This document shows, piece after piece, positions 34,871-47,119 of a stretch of DNA of 64,000 nt. Source of the stretch: Pulveribacter suum (GTDB taxonomy: Bacteria; Pseudomonadota; Gammaproteobacteria; Burkholderiales; Burkholderiaceae_C); the NCBI RefSeq assembly GCF_003013695.1, contig NZ_CP027792.1, positions 2,004,501 to 2,068,500 on the forward strand. Reading direction: 5' to 3'. The translations under genes were made by a program, and so were the position numbers. The first letter of the stretch is position 1. Each line of letters begins with the position of its first letter. Under the pieces are notes generated by a model. The model had not been told where the DNA came from and ran no database searches. It saw nothing but the letters and a program-made list of their open reading frames with translations.

Positions 34871-36825
34871 TCACGCCTGCGCCTGCAGCGCCTCGATCGC
34901 CTCGCTCAGCTCCAGCCAGCGCTCTTCGAGCTGTTCGATCTCGTCGGCGCAGGCTTTCAGGGCACGCCCGCACTCGGCGATCTCGGCGGGCGGCAGGGAG
35001 GTGGCAAGGCGCTGCTCCAGCGCCTCCTTCTCGGCGGCCAGCTGGGACAGCCTGGCGTCCACCTTTTCCAGTTCGCGGCGCAAGGGGCGGGTTTTTTCGG
35101 CCAGCTGCTGGCGCGCCTGTGCACTGGCCTTGCGCTGCTCGCGCCCGCTGGCGGCAGGGGCGCGGCCTGCGTCTGCTGCGGGCGGCGCCTCGGCCGCCCG
35201 GGCGGCCTCGCGCAGGCGGCGCGATTCGTCGAGCAAGTAGCGCTGGTAGTCGTCCAGGTCGCCGTCGAAGGGGCCGACCTGGCCGCGGCCGACCAGCCAG
35301 AAGTCCTCGCAGACCGAGCGCAGTAGCGCCCGGTCATGGCTGACCAGCATGACGGTGCCGTCAAAGTCCTGCAGCGCCATGGCCAGGGCCTCGCGCGTGG
35401 CCAGGTCCAGGTGGTTGGTGGGCTCGTCCAGCAGCAGCAGGTTGGGCCGCTGCCAGACGATCATGGCCAGCACCAGCCGGGCCTTCTCGCCGCCGCTCAT
35501 GCTGCCCACGGCCTGGCGCACCATGTCGCCGCTGAAGTTGAAGCTGCCAAGATAGTTGCGCAGCTCTTGCTCGCGCGACTGGGCCGCGTCGGCGCCGGTG
35601 TCCTTCGCCAGGCGCACCATGTGCTCCAGCGGGTTCTCGGCCGGGCGCAGCACGTCCAGTTCCTGCTGCGCGAAGTAGCCGATCGAGAGGCCCTTGCCCT
35701 CGGTCACCTTGCCGGCGAGCGGCGCCATCTCGCGGGCGATGGTCTTGACCAGCGTGGACTTGCCCTGGCCGTTGGCACCCAGGATGCCGATGCGCTGCCC
35801 GGCCAGCACCGAGCGGCTGACGCCGCGCAAGATAGTGATCTGCTCGCCGTCGTCACCCACGTAACCAAAGGCCGCGTCGGTGATCGCCAGCATGGGGTTG
35901 GGCAGGTTGGCCGGCTCCTTGAAGGTGAAGGTGAAATCGGCGCTGGCCAGCACCGGTGCGAGGCGCTCCATGCGCTCGATCTGCTTGACGCGGCTTTGCG
36001 CCTGCCGGGCCTTGGTGGCCTTGGCCTTGAAGCGGTCGATGAAGCTTTGCAGGTGGGCGATCTTGTCCTGCTGGCGCTCGAAGGCGGCCTGCTGCAGCAC
36101 CAGCTGCTGGGCTCGCAGCTCCTCGAAGCGGCTGTAGTTGCCGCCGTAGCGGGTCAGCTGGGCGTTGTCGATGTGCAGCGTGACGCCGGTGACGGCGTCC
36201 AGGAACTCGCGGTCATGGCTGATGACGATCAGCGTGCCGGCGTAGCGCTTGAGCCAGGCCTCCAGCCAGACCAGCGCGTCCAAGTCCAGGTGGTTGGTGG
36301 GCTCGTCCAGCAGCAGCAGGTCGGACGGGCTCATCAGCGCGCGCGCCAGCTGCAGACGCATACGCCAGCCGCCCGAGAAGCTGCTCACCGGCTGCTCCAG
36401 CTGCGCCGGCGAAAAGCCCAGGCCCAGGATCAGCGCCTGGGCGCGCGACAGCGCATCGTGCGCGCCGGCGTCCTGCAGATCGGCGTGCAGCTGGGCGATG
36501 GCCATGCCGTCGCCGCCGTGCTGCGCGGCGTCCAAGGCCTGCTGCAGCTGGGCCAGGCGCGCGTCGCCCTCCAGCACGAAGGCGCTGGCGCTTTCCTCGG
36601 TCTCGGGCATCTCCTGCGCCACCTGGGCCATGCACCACTGCGGCGGGACGAAAAACTCGCCCCCGTCCTCGTGCAGATGGCCGGCCAGCAGGGCGAACAG
36701 GGAGGATTTGCCGGCGCCGTTGCGCCCGACCAGGCCGACATGCTCGCCGGGGTTGATGGTGGCGGACACGCCATCCAGCACGACCCTGGCGCCGCGGCGC
36801 AGGGTCACATTCTTCAAGGTGATCA

Positions 36826-36826
<1 letters not shown>
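34871..36826 (-). CDS. ABC-F family ATPase (YheS/Uup-like)
   Basis: A 651-residue soluble protein with two ABC ATPase domains and no membrane segment, the hallmark of ABC-F ribosome-associated factors. Walker A motifs are GRNGAGKS (34-41) and GANGQGKS. The signature sequences are FSGGWRMRLQLA and MSGGEKARLVLA, and both Walker B regions read LLLLDEPTNHLDL. The interdomain linker is rich in Lys, Arg and Gln (about 240-290). The C-terminus (from about 545) is a coiled coil, as in YheS/Uup. Family members act on stalled ribosomes. The ATG overlaps the prmB stop by one base (TGATG). PrmB modifies ribosomal protein uL3, so both neighbours concern translation. Confidence 0.92.
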
Positions 36827-40086
<3,260 letters not shown>

Positions 40087-40118
40087 GCGTAGTCCCCTCC
40101 TTGAGTTTTTGTCTGCCG

Positions 40119-40943
40119 TCAGTCGCGCAGCAGGTCGTTCAGGCTGGTGGTGGAGCGCGTCTTGGCGTCCACCTGCTTGACGATGATGGCGGCGTACAGG
40201 TTGTAGCGCCCGCCGTCCTTGGGCAGGCTGCCGCTGACCACCACCGAGCCGGCCGGCACGCGGCCGTAGTGGATCTCGCCGGTGGCGCGGTTGTAGATGG
40301 GCGTGCTCTTGCCGATGTACACGCCCATGCTGATGACGGAGTTCTCCTCGACGATCACGCCCTCGACGATCTCCGAGCGCGCGCCGATGAAACAGTTGTC
40401 CTCGATGATGGTCGGGCCGGCCTGCAACGGCTCCAGCACGCCGCCCAGGCCCACGCCGCCGGACAGGTGTACATGCTTGCCCACCTGCGCGCACGAGCCC
40501 ACGGTGGCCCAGGTGTCCACCATGGTGCCTTCGTCCACATAGGCGCCGATGTTCACGTAGCTGGGCATGAGGATGGCGCCGGGGGCGATGAAGCTGCCGC
40601 GCCGCGCCACCGCCGGGGGCACCACGCGCACGCCGGTAGCAGCCATTTCCTCGGCCGACAGGCCGCCGAACTTGGGCGGCACCTTGTCAAAGAAGGCCAG
40701 GTCACCCGCCTGCATGAGGGCGTTGTCGTTCAGGCGAAAGGACAGCAGCACCGCCTTCTTGATCCATTGGTGCACCGTCCACTGCCCCACGCCCTCGCGC
40801 GTGGCCACGCGCAGCGCGCCGCGGTCCAGGTCGGCGATGACCTGCGCCACCGCGTCCATCACCTGCCTGGGCGCGTTGCCCGGGGCCAAGCTGGCACGGT
40901 TGTCCCATGCGTTGTCGATCAGGGTCTGCAGAGGCTGGCTCAT
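40119..40943 (-). CDS. dapD: Tetrahydrodipicolinate N-succinyltransferase DapD
   Basis: A 274-residue acyltransferase that succinylates tetrahydrodipicolinate in the lysine/peptidoglycan precursor pathway. The left-handed beta-helix of hexapeptide repeats is obvious ([36 protein letters not shown]). The start at 40943 gives [15 protein letters not shown], the usual N-terminus. It sits between dapC (50 bp upstream) and pilU (32 bp downstream). Confidence 0.96.
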   Translation of the reverse strand: MSQPLQTLIDNAWDNRASLAPGNAPRQVMDAVAQVIADLDRGALRVATREGVGQWTVHQWIKKAVLLSFRLNDNALMQAGDLAFFDKVPPKFGGLSAEEMAATGVRVVPPAVARRGSFIAPGAILMPSYVNIGAYVDEGTMVDTWATVGSCAQVGKHVHLSGGVGLGGVLEPLQAGPTIIEDNCFIGARSEIVEGVIVEENSVISMGVYIGKSTPIYNRATGEIHYGRVPAGSVVVSGSLPKDGGRYNLYAAIIVKQVDAKTRSTTSLNDLLRD

Positions 40944-40993
40944 GGGGGACGAAAGGAGGGAAGGGAGGGGGAAAGAGGGGGTGAAGGGGCGTG

Positions 40994-42196
40994 TCAGCCG
41001 GGCGCGCCGGCAAAGCGGGCGATGCGGCGCGCCGCCTCCAGGCATTCGTCCACCCCCGCCACCAGGGCCATGCGCACGCGCTGCGCGCCGGGGTTGCGGC
41101 CCTGGGCTTCACGTGCCAGGTAGCTGCCGGGCAGCACCGTCACATTGTATTGAGCGAGCAGCTCGCGAGCGAAGTCGGTGTCGCTCAAACCCAGGGCCTC
41201 GGGCACGCCGGCCCACAGGTAAAAGCCCGCGTCGGGCAGGCGCACGTCCAGCACCTGCGCCAGCACCGGCGTGACCTGTTCGAACTTCTGGCGGTACAGA
41301 TCGCGATTGGCCTGCACATGGGCCTCGTCGCCCCAGGCGGCGATGCTGGCAGCCTGCACGGCCGGGCTCATGGCGCCGCCGTGGTAGGTGCGGTAGAGCA
41401 AAAAGGCCTGGATCAGCCGCGCGTCGCCGGCCACGAAGCCGCTGCGCAGGCCAGGCACGTTGCTGCGCTTGGACAGGCTGGTGAAGGCCACCAGGTTGCG
41501 GAAATCCTGCCGGCCCAGGCGCGCGGCGGCCTCCAGGCCGCCCAGGGGGGGCTCACCCTGAAAGTAGATCTCGCTGTAGCACTCGTCCGAGGCGATCACG
41601 AAGCCGTGCCGGTCGCTCAGCGCAAACAGCTTTTCCCATTCCGGCAGCGGCATGACGGCGCCCGTCGGGTTGCCGGGCGAGCACACGAACAGCAGCTGCG
41701 TGCGCTGCCAGACCTCTTCGGGCACCCCAGCCCAGTCCACGGCAAAGTTGCGCGTCGGGTCGCTGGGCGCGTAGTGCGGCCGGGCGCTGGCCAGCAGCGT
41801 GGCGCCTTCATAGATTTGGTAGAACGGGTTGGGGCAGACCACCGTGGCTCCCTCGCGGGCCGGGTCGATCACGGTCTGGGTGAAGGAAAAGAGCGCCTCG
41901 CGCGAGCCGTTGACGGGCAGCACCTGCGTGGCGGCGTCCAGAGCCAGGCCGTAGCGGCGTTGCAGCCAACCGGTGAAAGCCTGGCGCAGGGCCGGATCGC
42001 CCGCGGTGGACGGATAGCTGGCCAGGCCGTCCAGCCCGTCGCACAGCGCCTGCCGGATGAAGGCCGGCGTGGCGTGGCGTGGCTCGCCGATCCCCAGGCT
42101 GATGGGTGCATGGCCCGGCGATGGGGTGATCCCCGCAAAAAGCTGCCGCAGCCGCTCGAAGGGATAGGGCTGCAGGAGGGAGAGCCGGGGATTCAT
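40994..42196 (-). CDS. dapC: Succinyldiaminopimelate transaminase DapC
   Basis: PLP-dependent class I aminotransferase, 400 residues, catalysing the step between DapD and DapE. The Schiff-base lysine is K243 in [15 protein letters not shown]. The substrate-binding NPTG ([10 protein letters not shown]), DECYSEI and the C-terminal arginine region (RMALVAG) are present. The neighbourhood dapC-dapD-dapE supports this over other aminotransferases. It is the first gene of the cluster, divergent from a chemoreceptor. Confidence 0.95.
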   Translation of the reverse strand: MNPRLSLLQPYPFERLRQLFAGITPSPGHAPISLGIGEPRHATPAFIRQALCDGLDGLASYPSTAGDPALRQAFTGWLQRRYGLALDAATQVLPVNGSREALFSFTQTVIDPAREGATVVCPNPFYQIYEGATLLASARPHYAPSDPTRNFAVDWAGVPEEVWQRTQLLFVCSPGNPTGAVMPLPEWEKLFALSDRHGFVIASDECYSEIYFQGEPPLGGLEAAARLGRQDFRNLVAFTSLSKRSNVPGLRSGFVAGDARLIQAFLLYRTYHGGAMSPAVQAASIAAWGDEAHVQANRDLYRQKFEQVTPVLAQVLDVRLPDAGFYLWAGVPEALGLSDTDFARELLAQYNVTVLPGSYLAREAQGRNPGAQRVRMALVAGVDECLEAARRIARFAGAPG

Positions 42197-42377
42197 GGGC
42201 CGCGATTATCTGCCATGGCCGGCGCCCCGCCGGCCCCCGGCAAGGGCGTCGGGCACGGGAAATCCTCCATCGTCCTGTCAGTGCGCTGTAAGCGTTTCAA
42301 AAGTTACCATGAGTATCATGATCTGCAAGCCGCCGGACACAGGGCGTACGCCGAGAAACGACAGGAGACCCAAGACA
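42197..42377. promoter_or_regulatory. Divergent promoter region, dapC / chemoreceptor
   Basis: A 181-bp region that must hold promoters for both strands. A ribosome binding site (AGGAGA, 42362-42367) precedes the chemoreceptor. AT-richer sequence with short dyads lies around 42295-42325. I cannot identify a sigma-28 flagellar promoter by eye. Confidence 0.4.
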
Positions 42378-43889
42378 ATGGCCAGTTCTTTCTTCTTGCG
42401 CCCCGGCGTGTGGGTGATGCGCCGCCTGGGCTTCGGAGCCAAGGTGGCGCTGCTGGGCGGCGTTGCCGCCCTGTCGCTGGTGGCGCTGGCGGTGGGGCAC
42501 GGCCTGGCCCCGCTGTGGCTCTGGCCGGGCTGCCTGGCCCTTTCGCTCCTGATCGTCTATCTGGCACTGGCCCTGTCGGCCAGCGTGGCGCCCGGCCTGG
42601 CGCGGCTGGGCGAGGTCATGCAGCGGGCCGCGGCCGGTGACCTGTGCGCCCGCGCCGGCCTGGCCGGCGGCGACGAGCTGGCGCGGCTGGGTGCCCAGCT
42701 GGACCGCATGGTGCTGACGCTGTCGGCCATGGTGGCAGACGTGCGCAGCAACGCTGCGCTGGTGGCCCATGCCGGCCAGAGCCTGGCCCACGACAACGGC
42801 CAGCTGGCCGAGCGCACCGAGCAGCAAGCTGCCAACCTGGAGCAGACCGCCGCCAGCGTGGAGCAGCTGTCCTCGGCCGTGACCCATAACGCCCAGGCGG
42901 CTGGCATGGCCGACCGACAGGCGGCCGAGGTCAGCCAGACAGCCGAGGCCGGCTCGCAGGCCATGGCCCGCGCCGTGCAGTCCGTGCAGGCCATCCAGAG
43001 CGACGCCCGCCGCATGGGCGAGATCATCGGCGTGATCGACTCCATCGCCTTTCAGACCAACATCCTGGCGCTGAATGCGGCCGTTGAAGCGGCGCGCGCG
43101 GGTGATTCCGGCCGCGGCTTTGCCGTGGTGGCCGGCGAGGTGCGCACGCTGGCAGGGCGCTCGGCCGAAGCGGCGCGCGAAATCCGCCAGCTCATCCAGG
43201 CCTCGGTGGAGCACGTGGAGGCCAGCGCGGGCCTGATTCGCTCGGCCGGCGAGGACATTGCCGCCATGGCGCAGGGCATGCGCGCCGTGGCCACCGGCGT
43301 GAGCGAGATCTCGCATTCGGTGGCCGAGCAGGGCACGGGCCTGCGCGAGGTCAGCGCCGCCGTGCAGCAGCTCGACCAGATCACCCAGCGCAACGCCCAC
43401 ATGGTGGGCGAGAGCCTGCGCCAGGCCCAGGCGCTGGAAAGCCGTGCCGGCACCCTGTCGCAGGCGGTGCTGGCTTTCAGGCTGCAGCAGGGCACGGCCG
43501 AGGAGGCCATGGCCCTGGTGCAGCGCGCCGCGCAGCTGCACCGCGCCGGCGCCGGGCACAGGGACTTCCTGGCCATGCTGACCGACCCGGCCCAGCCCTT
43601 TCACGACCGCGACATGTACGTCTTCGCGCTGGATGCGGGCGGCACCTACCGCGCCTTTGGCGGCAACCCGGCCAAGGTGGGCACGCGGGTGCAGGACATC
43701 GCCGGGGTGGATGGCGATGCACTGCTGCGGGCCATCGTCGCCCAGGCCGAACGCGCACCCGGCTGGGTGGAGTACGGCATCACCCACCCGGCCACCGGCA
43801 CGGTGCAGACCAAGATGTCCTTCGTGCAGCGGGTGGGCGACTGGTACCTGGGGTGCGGCGTTTACAAGAGCCTGGCCGCGGCCGGCTGA
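42378..43889 (+). CDS. Methyl-accepting chemotaxis protein with C-terminal Cache-like domain
   Basis: A 503-residue chemoreceptor. Two membrane helices (about 20-38 and 44-66) are separated by only a few residues, so there is no periplasmic sensor. A HAMP-like linker and the coiled-coil signalling domain follow, with the highly conserved hairpin tip ([20 protein letters not shown] then [15 protein letters not shown]). After the signalling domain comes a C-terminal domain (about 395-500, [20 protein letters not shown] and [10 protein letters not shown]) that resembles a single Cache sensor placed in the cytoplasm. It probably relays an internal cue to CheA, or senses near the membrane. The start has AGGAGA upstream. 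Confidence 0.88.
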   Translation: MASSFFLRPGVWVMRRLGFGAKVALLGGVAALSLVALAVGHGLAPLWLWPGCLALSLLIVYLALALSASVAPGLARLGEVMQRAAAGDLCARAGLAGGDELARLGAQLDRMVLTLSAMVADVRSNAALVAHAGQSLAHDNGQLAERTEQQAANLEQTAASVEQLSSAVTHNAQAAGMADRQAAEVSQTAEAGSQAMARAVQSVQAIQSDARRMGEIIGVIDSIAFQTNILALNAAVEAARAGDSGRGFAVVAGEVRTLAGRSAEAAREIRQLIQASVEHVEASAGLIRSAGEDIAAMAQGMRAVATGVSEISHSVAEQGTGLREVSAAVQQLDQITQRNAHMVGESLRQAQALESRAGTLSQAVLAFRLQQGTAEEAMALVQRAAQLHRAGAGHRDFLAMLTDPAQPFHDRDMYVFALDAGGTYRAFGGNPAKVGTRVQDIAGVDGDALLRAIVAQAERAPGWVEYGITHPATGTVQTKMSFVQRVGDWYLGCGVYKSLAAAG

Positions 43890-43896
43890 CGGCGCA

Positions 43897-44514
43897 CTAA
43901 GCGCTGCGCTGGGCCCGGGCGCGGGCCAGCGCGGCGGCAATGGCTGCACTGCGCCCGGCGGCGGGTGCAACTGCCTCAACCGATGCGGGCGTGTGCTGCG
44001 CTGCGGTGCGTTCGCGCCGGGCCTGGTAGCGCGAGCGGGCATGCGCCGCCTGCTGCGGCGACCAGGCGCTCCAGCCGGTGGCGCCGGCGCTGACCTTGTG
44101 CATGTGGATGCAGTCCACCGGGCAGACCGGCAGGCACAGCTCGCAGCCGGTGCAGTGCGCAGCGATGATGGTGTGCATGCGTTTGGACAGGCCCAGGATG
44201 GCGTCTGTCGGGCAGGCCTTGATGCACAGCGTGCAGCCTATGCACCAGTCCTCGTCGATCACGGCCACGCCGCGCGGCAGCTCTCGGCCGCAGGACTCGT
44301 CCAGCGGCAGCACGGGCTGGCCCGTGAGGTGGGCCAGGCGCACCACGCCCTCGGCGCCACCCGGGGGGCAGCGGTTGATGGCTGCCTCCCCGGCTGCCAG
44401 CGCATCCGCATAGGCGGCGCAGTCCGGGTAGCCGCAGCGCGTGCACTGCGTCTGCGGCAGGGCGGCGTCAATCTGCAAAGCCAGCGGACTGCGCCCCGCC
44501 TGTGCGGCCGTCAT
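43897..44514 (-). CDS. rsxB: RnfB/RsxB-type ferredoxin
   Basis: A 205-residue iron-sulfur protein. An N-terminal 4Fe-4S domain (C24, C27, C32, C49; CTRCGYPDCAAYADA) is followed by two classical 4Fe-4S clusters (C91, C94, C97, C101 and C121, C124, C127, C131). The usual N-terminal membrane helix of RnfB is missing, and no other rnf/rsx genes are nearby. Orphan RnfB proteins of this kind occur in betaproteobacteria, where the electron partner is not established. The C-terminal 60 residues are Ala/Arg-rich and variable. It follows phaZ... on the opposite order of transcription: phaZ lies 11 bp upstream of its coding start on the same strand. Confidence 0.85.
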   Translation of the reverse strand: MTAAQAGRSPLALQIDAALPQTQCTRCGYPDCAAYADALAAGEAAINRCPPGGAEGVVRLAHLTGQPVLPLDESCGRELPRGVAVIDEDWCIGCTLCIKACPTDAILGLSKRMHTIIAAHCTGCELCLPVCPVDCIHMHKVSAGATGWSAWSPQQAAHARSRYQARRERTAAQHTPASVEAVAPAAGRSAAIAAALARARAQRSA

Positions 44515-44525
44515 GCGACCCGCCT

Positions 44526-45818
44526 TCAGGCGGCGTGCGCGTCGGCGGCCGCCGGCGCGTTGTGGGCCAGGATGAAGCTGCGCACACGCGGATAGACGAT
44601 TTCGCGCCAGCGCCGGCCGCTGAAGATGCCGTAGTGTCCGGCGCCCTTGACCTCCAGGTGCTCACGGTCGGCCGCGGCGATGCCAGTGCACAGGTCGTGC
44701 GCTGCCTCGGTCTGACCGCTGCCGGAGATGTCGTCCAGCTCGCCTTCGACGGTCAGCAGTGCGGTGCCGCGGATGTCCTGGGGGCGCACGCGCTCCAGCT
44801 CACCGCTCTCCGAGCGCACGTCCCATGTGCCCTTGACCAGGTCGAAGTCCTGGAACACCGTGCGGATGGTCTCCAGGTAGTAGTGGGCGTCCATGTCCAG
44901 CACGGCGTTGTACTCGTCGTAGAACTTGCGGTGCGCCTCGGCGCTGGCGTCGTCGCCCTTGACCAGGTTCTTGAAGTAGTCGTAGTGGCTGGTGGCGTGG
45001 CGGTCGGGGTTCATGGCCACAAAACCGGTGTGCTGCAAAAAGCCGGGGTACACGCGCCGTCCGGCGCCGGGCAGGCTGTCCGGCACGCGGTAGATGACGT
45101 TGTTCTCGAACCACTCGTAGCTGTGCTGCGTGGCCAGGTGGTTTACTTCGGTGGGGGCGCGGCGCGCATCGATGGGCCCGCCCATCATGGTCATGGACAG
45201 CGGGGTGGCCTCGCCCCGGCTGGCCATCAGCGAGATGGCGGCCAGCACCGGCACCGTGGGCTGGCACACGCTCATCACATGGCAGTTGCCGTAGCGGGCC
45301 TGCAGGTGGCGGATGAATTCCTGCACGTAGTTGACGTAGTCATCCAGGTGGAAGTCGCCATCCGCCAGGGGCACGGTGCGTGCGTTCTTCCAGTCGGTGA
45401 TATAGACCTTGTGCCCGCCCAGCAGGGTGCGCACCGTCTCGCGCAGCAGCGTGGCGTAGTGGCCCGACAGCGGCGCCACCACCAGCACCACGGGCTGGCC
45501 TTTGAGGGTGTTCAGCGTGTCCGGATCGTCGGAAAAACGCTTGAAGCGACGCAGCTCGCAAAAGGGCTTGTCCAGCTCCACCCGCTCGTGGATGGCCACC
45601 TCCACCCCGTCCACCAGCACGGTGCGGATGCCGAATTCGGGCTTCTCGTAGTCCTTGCCCAGGCGGTACAGCAGCTCATAGCCCGCCGACATGCGGTGCG
45701 CCAGCTGGGTCTGGCCGAACGGATTGAGCGGGTTGCTGTAGAACTTGGCAGTAGCCTGCGCCAGGTCGGCGAAGGGCTCCATCAGGCTGCGTTGGGTTTC
45801 GTAGAGGGAGTACAGCAT
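44526..45818 (-). CDS. phaZ: Intracellular poly(3-hydroxybutyrate) depolymerase PhaZ
   Basis: A 430-residue enzyme that mobilises PHB granules by thiolysis or hydrolysis. The family's cysteine nucleophile is at C185 in VMSVCQPTVP, in place of a lipase-box serine, as in PhaZ1 of Cupriavidus. Conserved ends are LYSLYETQRSLMEP and GAGHYGIFSGRRWRE. The ATG at 45818 is the family start. A perfect dyad TTGCA-C-TGCAA lies about 20 bp upstream, just downstream of a TATATT box, which suggests repressor control, PhaR being a plausible candidate. It is 12 kb from phaCAB. Confidence 0.94.
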   Translation of the reverse strand: MLYSLYETQRSLMEPFADLAQATAKFYSNPLNPFGQTQLAHRMSAGYELLYRLGKDYEKPEFGIRTVLVDGVEVAIHERVELDKPFCELRRFKRFSDDPDTLNTLKGQPVVLVVAPLSGHYATLLRETVRTLLGGHKVYITDWKNARTVPLADGDFHLDDYVNYVQEFIRHLQARYGNCHVMSVCQPTVPVLAAISLMASRGEATPLSMTMMGGPIDARRAPTEVNHLATQHSYEWFENNVIYRVPDSLPGAGRRVYPGFLQHTGFVAMNPDRHATSHYDYFKNLVKGDDASAEAHRKFYDEYNAVLDMDAHYYLETIRTVFQDFDLVKGTWDVRSESGELERVRPQDIRGTALLTVEGELDDISGSGQTEAAHDLCTGIAAADREHLEVKGAGHYGIFSGRRWREIVYPRVRSFILAHNAPAAADAHAA

Positions 45819-45837
45819 GGGGCGGAGTAAGAATTTG

Positions 45838-45848
45838 TTGCAGTGCAA
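45838..45848 (-). promoter_or_regulatory. Candidate operator and -10 box of phaZ
   Basis: On the phaZ strand the order is TATATT (likely -10) directly followed by the perfect dyad TTGCA-C-TGCAA and then CAAATTC. PhaR-type PHB repressors are known to bind TGC-rich sites of this style, so the position over the transcription start is suggestive. No clear second site is seen before phaC. Confidence 0.45.
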
Positions 45849-45941
45849 TATAACAATAACCGCCAGACCTTGCCGAGCGTGCTACTGCGTATGCCCATCC
45901 CGTGTAGGACAGGGGGACACCGGCCCCATATGGGCTGCTTT

Positions 45942-45996
45942 GCTATCACTACAGGAGCTGCCAGCGCATGCCAGACGGGCGCCGGAGGCGTTTTTC
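45942..45996 (+). repeat. Palindromic element copy 7 (phaZ-alarmone synthetase gap)
   Basis: GCTATCACTACAGGAGCTGCCAGCGCATGCCAGACGGGCGCCGGAGGCGTTTTTC. It sits just past the stop of the RelA/SpoT-domain gene, in the 182-bp gap that also holds the phaZ promoter. Confidence 0.75.
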
Positions 45997-46000
45997 TTGC

Positions 46001-47038
46001 TCAATGCTGGCGCAGCCAGGCCTCGAAGGCCTCGCGGGCGCTGTTGCGCAGGGCGCGGTGGAACACGGCCTTGTCCGCCAGGTACAGACAGTGGCGCATC
46101 ACGGTGAAGGCATTGAAACTGCCCTGCGGATGCGTGTCTTCATAGAACTGCCGGTAGCGCTTGACGGTGCCCAGTGTCTCGCCCAGCAAGGCGTTGAAGC
46201 GGGCGCGCGTGATGCCGGGCGCCCAGCCGCGGATCTCCTCGACGAACAGGTCCACGCGATCGGCGTCGAACTCATGGCCGGCAAAGAAGTGGCGGGCAAT
46301 GCGCAGGAAGGTGAAAGCATCGAGCTCGCTGCGGGCGTGGGCCGCCTCGGCCTCGGCCTCGGGGCCGACCAACTCGCTGTCGGCGCGGCGCAGCTCGGCC
46401 TCGGTGGCGTCACGGATCTGGCGGAACTCCCGGTCGGCCAGCTCGAACAGGGCCGACAGCACGTTGATGCGCCGCTTCAGCTCGGGCGGGATGGACTTTT
46501 TGTACTTGATGCGGTGGTCCAGCACGCTCCAGGCGTCCTGGATGATGGTGCGCACCTGCAGCTCGAAGGGCGCACCGGCGTGGCCGTCCCCAGGGCCGGC
46601 GCCGGCGTGCAGACGCAGATCCAGGTGCAGGCCCTTGTAGCCGAAGGCCGACTCAGTCGCCTGCACGGCGCTGACCTTGTCGGTCACTTCGATGACCTCG
46701 AAATGCGCCCGCGCGATGCCCGCCACGCGCTCCAGCTCGTCCTCGTACAGGCAAACCACACGCACGCCGATGAGGTCGGTGATGTAGTGCTGTATTTCGT
46801 ACGGCGTGCCGGCTTCCTCCAGCGCCGGGCGGTACTTGCGCGCGAACTTGCGCAGGCACTCGTCGCGGTCCTTGACCCGCCCCTCGACCTTGGCCACCTC
46901 GACGCCGCCGGCCTGGGCCAGCAGCGCCTGCAGCCGCGCCACATGCAGCGCACAGGCCAGATCCAGCGCCGTGCGCTCGCGCGCATACCAGGCGTGGAAG
47001 GCGGCTTGCTCGGGCGTCAATGGGAAAGTGGTGCTCAT
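46001..47038 (-). CDS. RelA/SpoT-domain (p)ppGpp synthetase, single-domain
   Basis: A 345-residue protein with one alarmone synthetase domain (about 35-190) and an alpha-helical C-terminal region. It has no HD hydrolase, TGS or ACT domain. Catalytic elements look intact: GRVKDRDECLRKFARK, DLIGVRVVCLY, GYKGLHLDLRL and ELQVRTIIQDAWSVLDHRI. It is therefore likely to be an active synthetase rather than a relic. It is longer than classical small alarmone synthetases (about 210-250). The start at 47038 fits the conserved pattern and leaves about 80 bp to the divergent c-di-GMP gene. The trigger is unknown. Confidence 0.85.
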   Translation of the reverse strand: MSTTFPLTPEQAAFHAWYARERTALDLACALHVARLQALLAQAGGVEVAKVEGRVKDRDECLRKFARKYRPALEEAGTPYEIQHYITDLIGVRVVCLYEDELERVAGIARAHFEVIEVTDKVSAVQATESAFGYKGLHLDLRLHAGAGPGDGHAGAPFELQVRTIIQDAWSVLDHRIKYKKSIPPELKRRINVLSALFELADREFRQIRDATEAELRRADSELVGPEAEAEAAHARSELDAFTFLRIARHFFAGHEFDADRVDLFVEEIRGWAPGITRARFNALLGETLGTVKRYRQFYEDTHPQGSFNAFTVMRHCLYLADKAVFHRALRNSAREAFEAWLRQH

Positions 47039-47119
47039 GTCTGAATTACGCAATGCACTGCGATGGTAGTTCAGCTGCGCTTGCCGCTGGCCGCACGGTG
47101 TGCGACGCTCGCGCCCCTC

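Noticed and set aside
34740-34973. A 77-codon minus-strand frame overlapping the 3' end of the ABC-F gene.
   Set aside because: It is out of frame with the ABC-F coding region, and its extension is repeat copy 4; composition is shadow-like.
44521-44534. CCGCC-TTCA-GGCGG hairpin at the phaZ stop as a terminator.
   Set aside because: No T-run follows on the minus strand, and the rnfB-type gene starts 11 bp further on the same strand, so termination here seems unlikely.
45817-46145. Two short plus-strand frames between phaZ and the alarmone synthetase gene.
   Set aside because: They run through a palindromic element and into antisense of the synthetase; no start signal and no coding character.
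47071-47110. A possible extra palindromic element copy (AGCTGCGCTTGCCGCTGGCC).
   Set aside because: Only the AGCTGC and GCGCTTG words match; no second arm or T-run, so chance similarity in GC-rich DNA is more likely.
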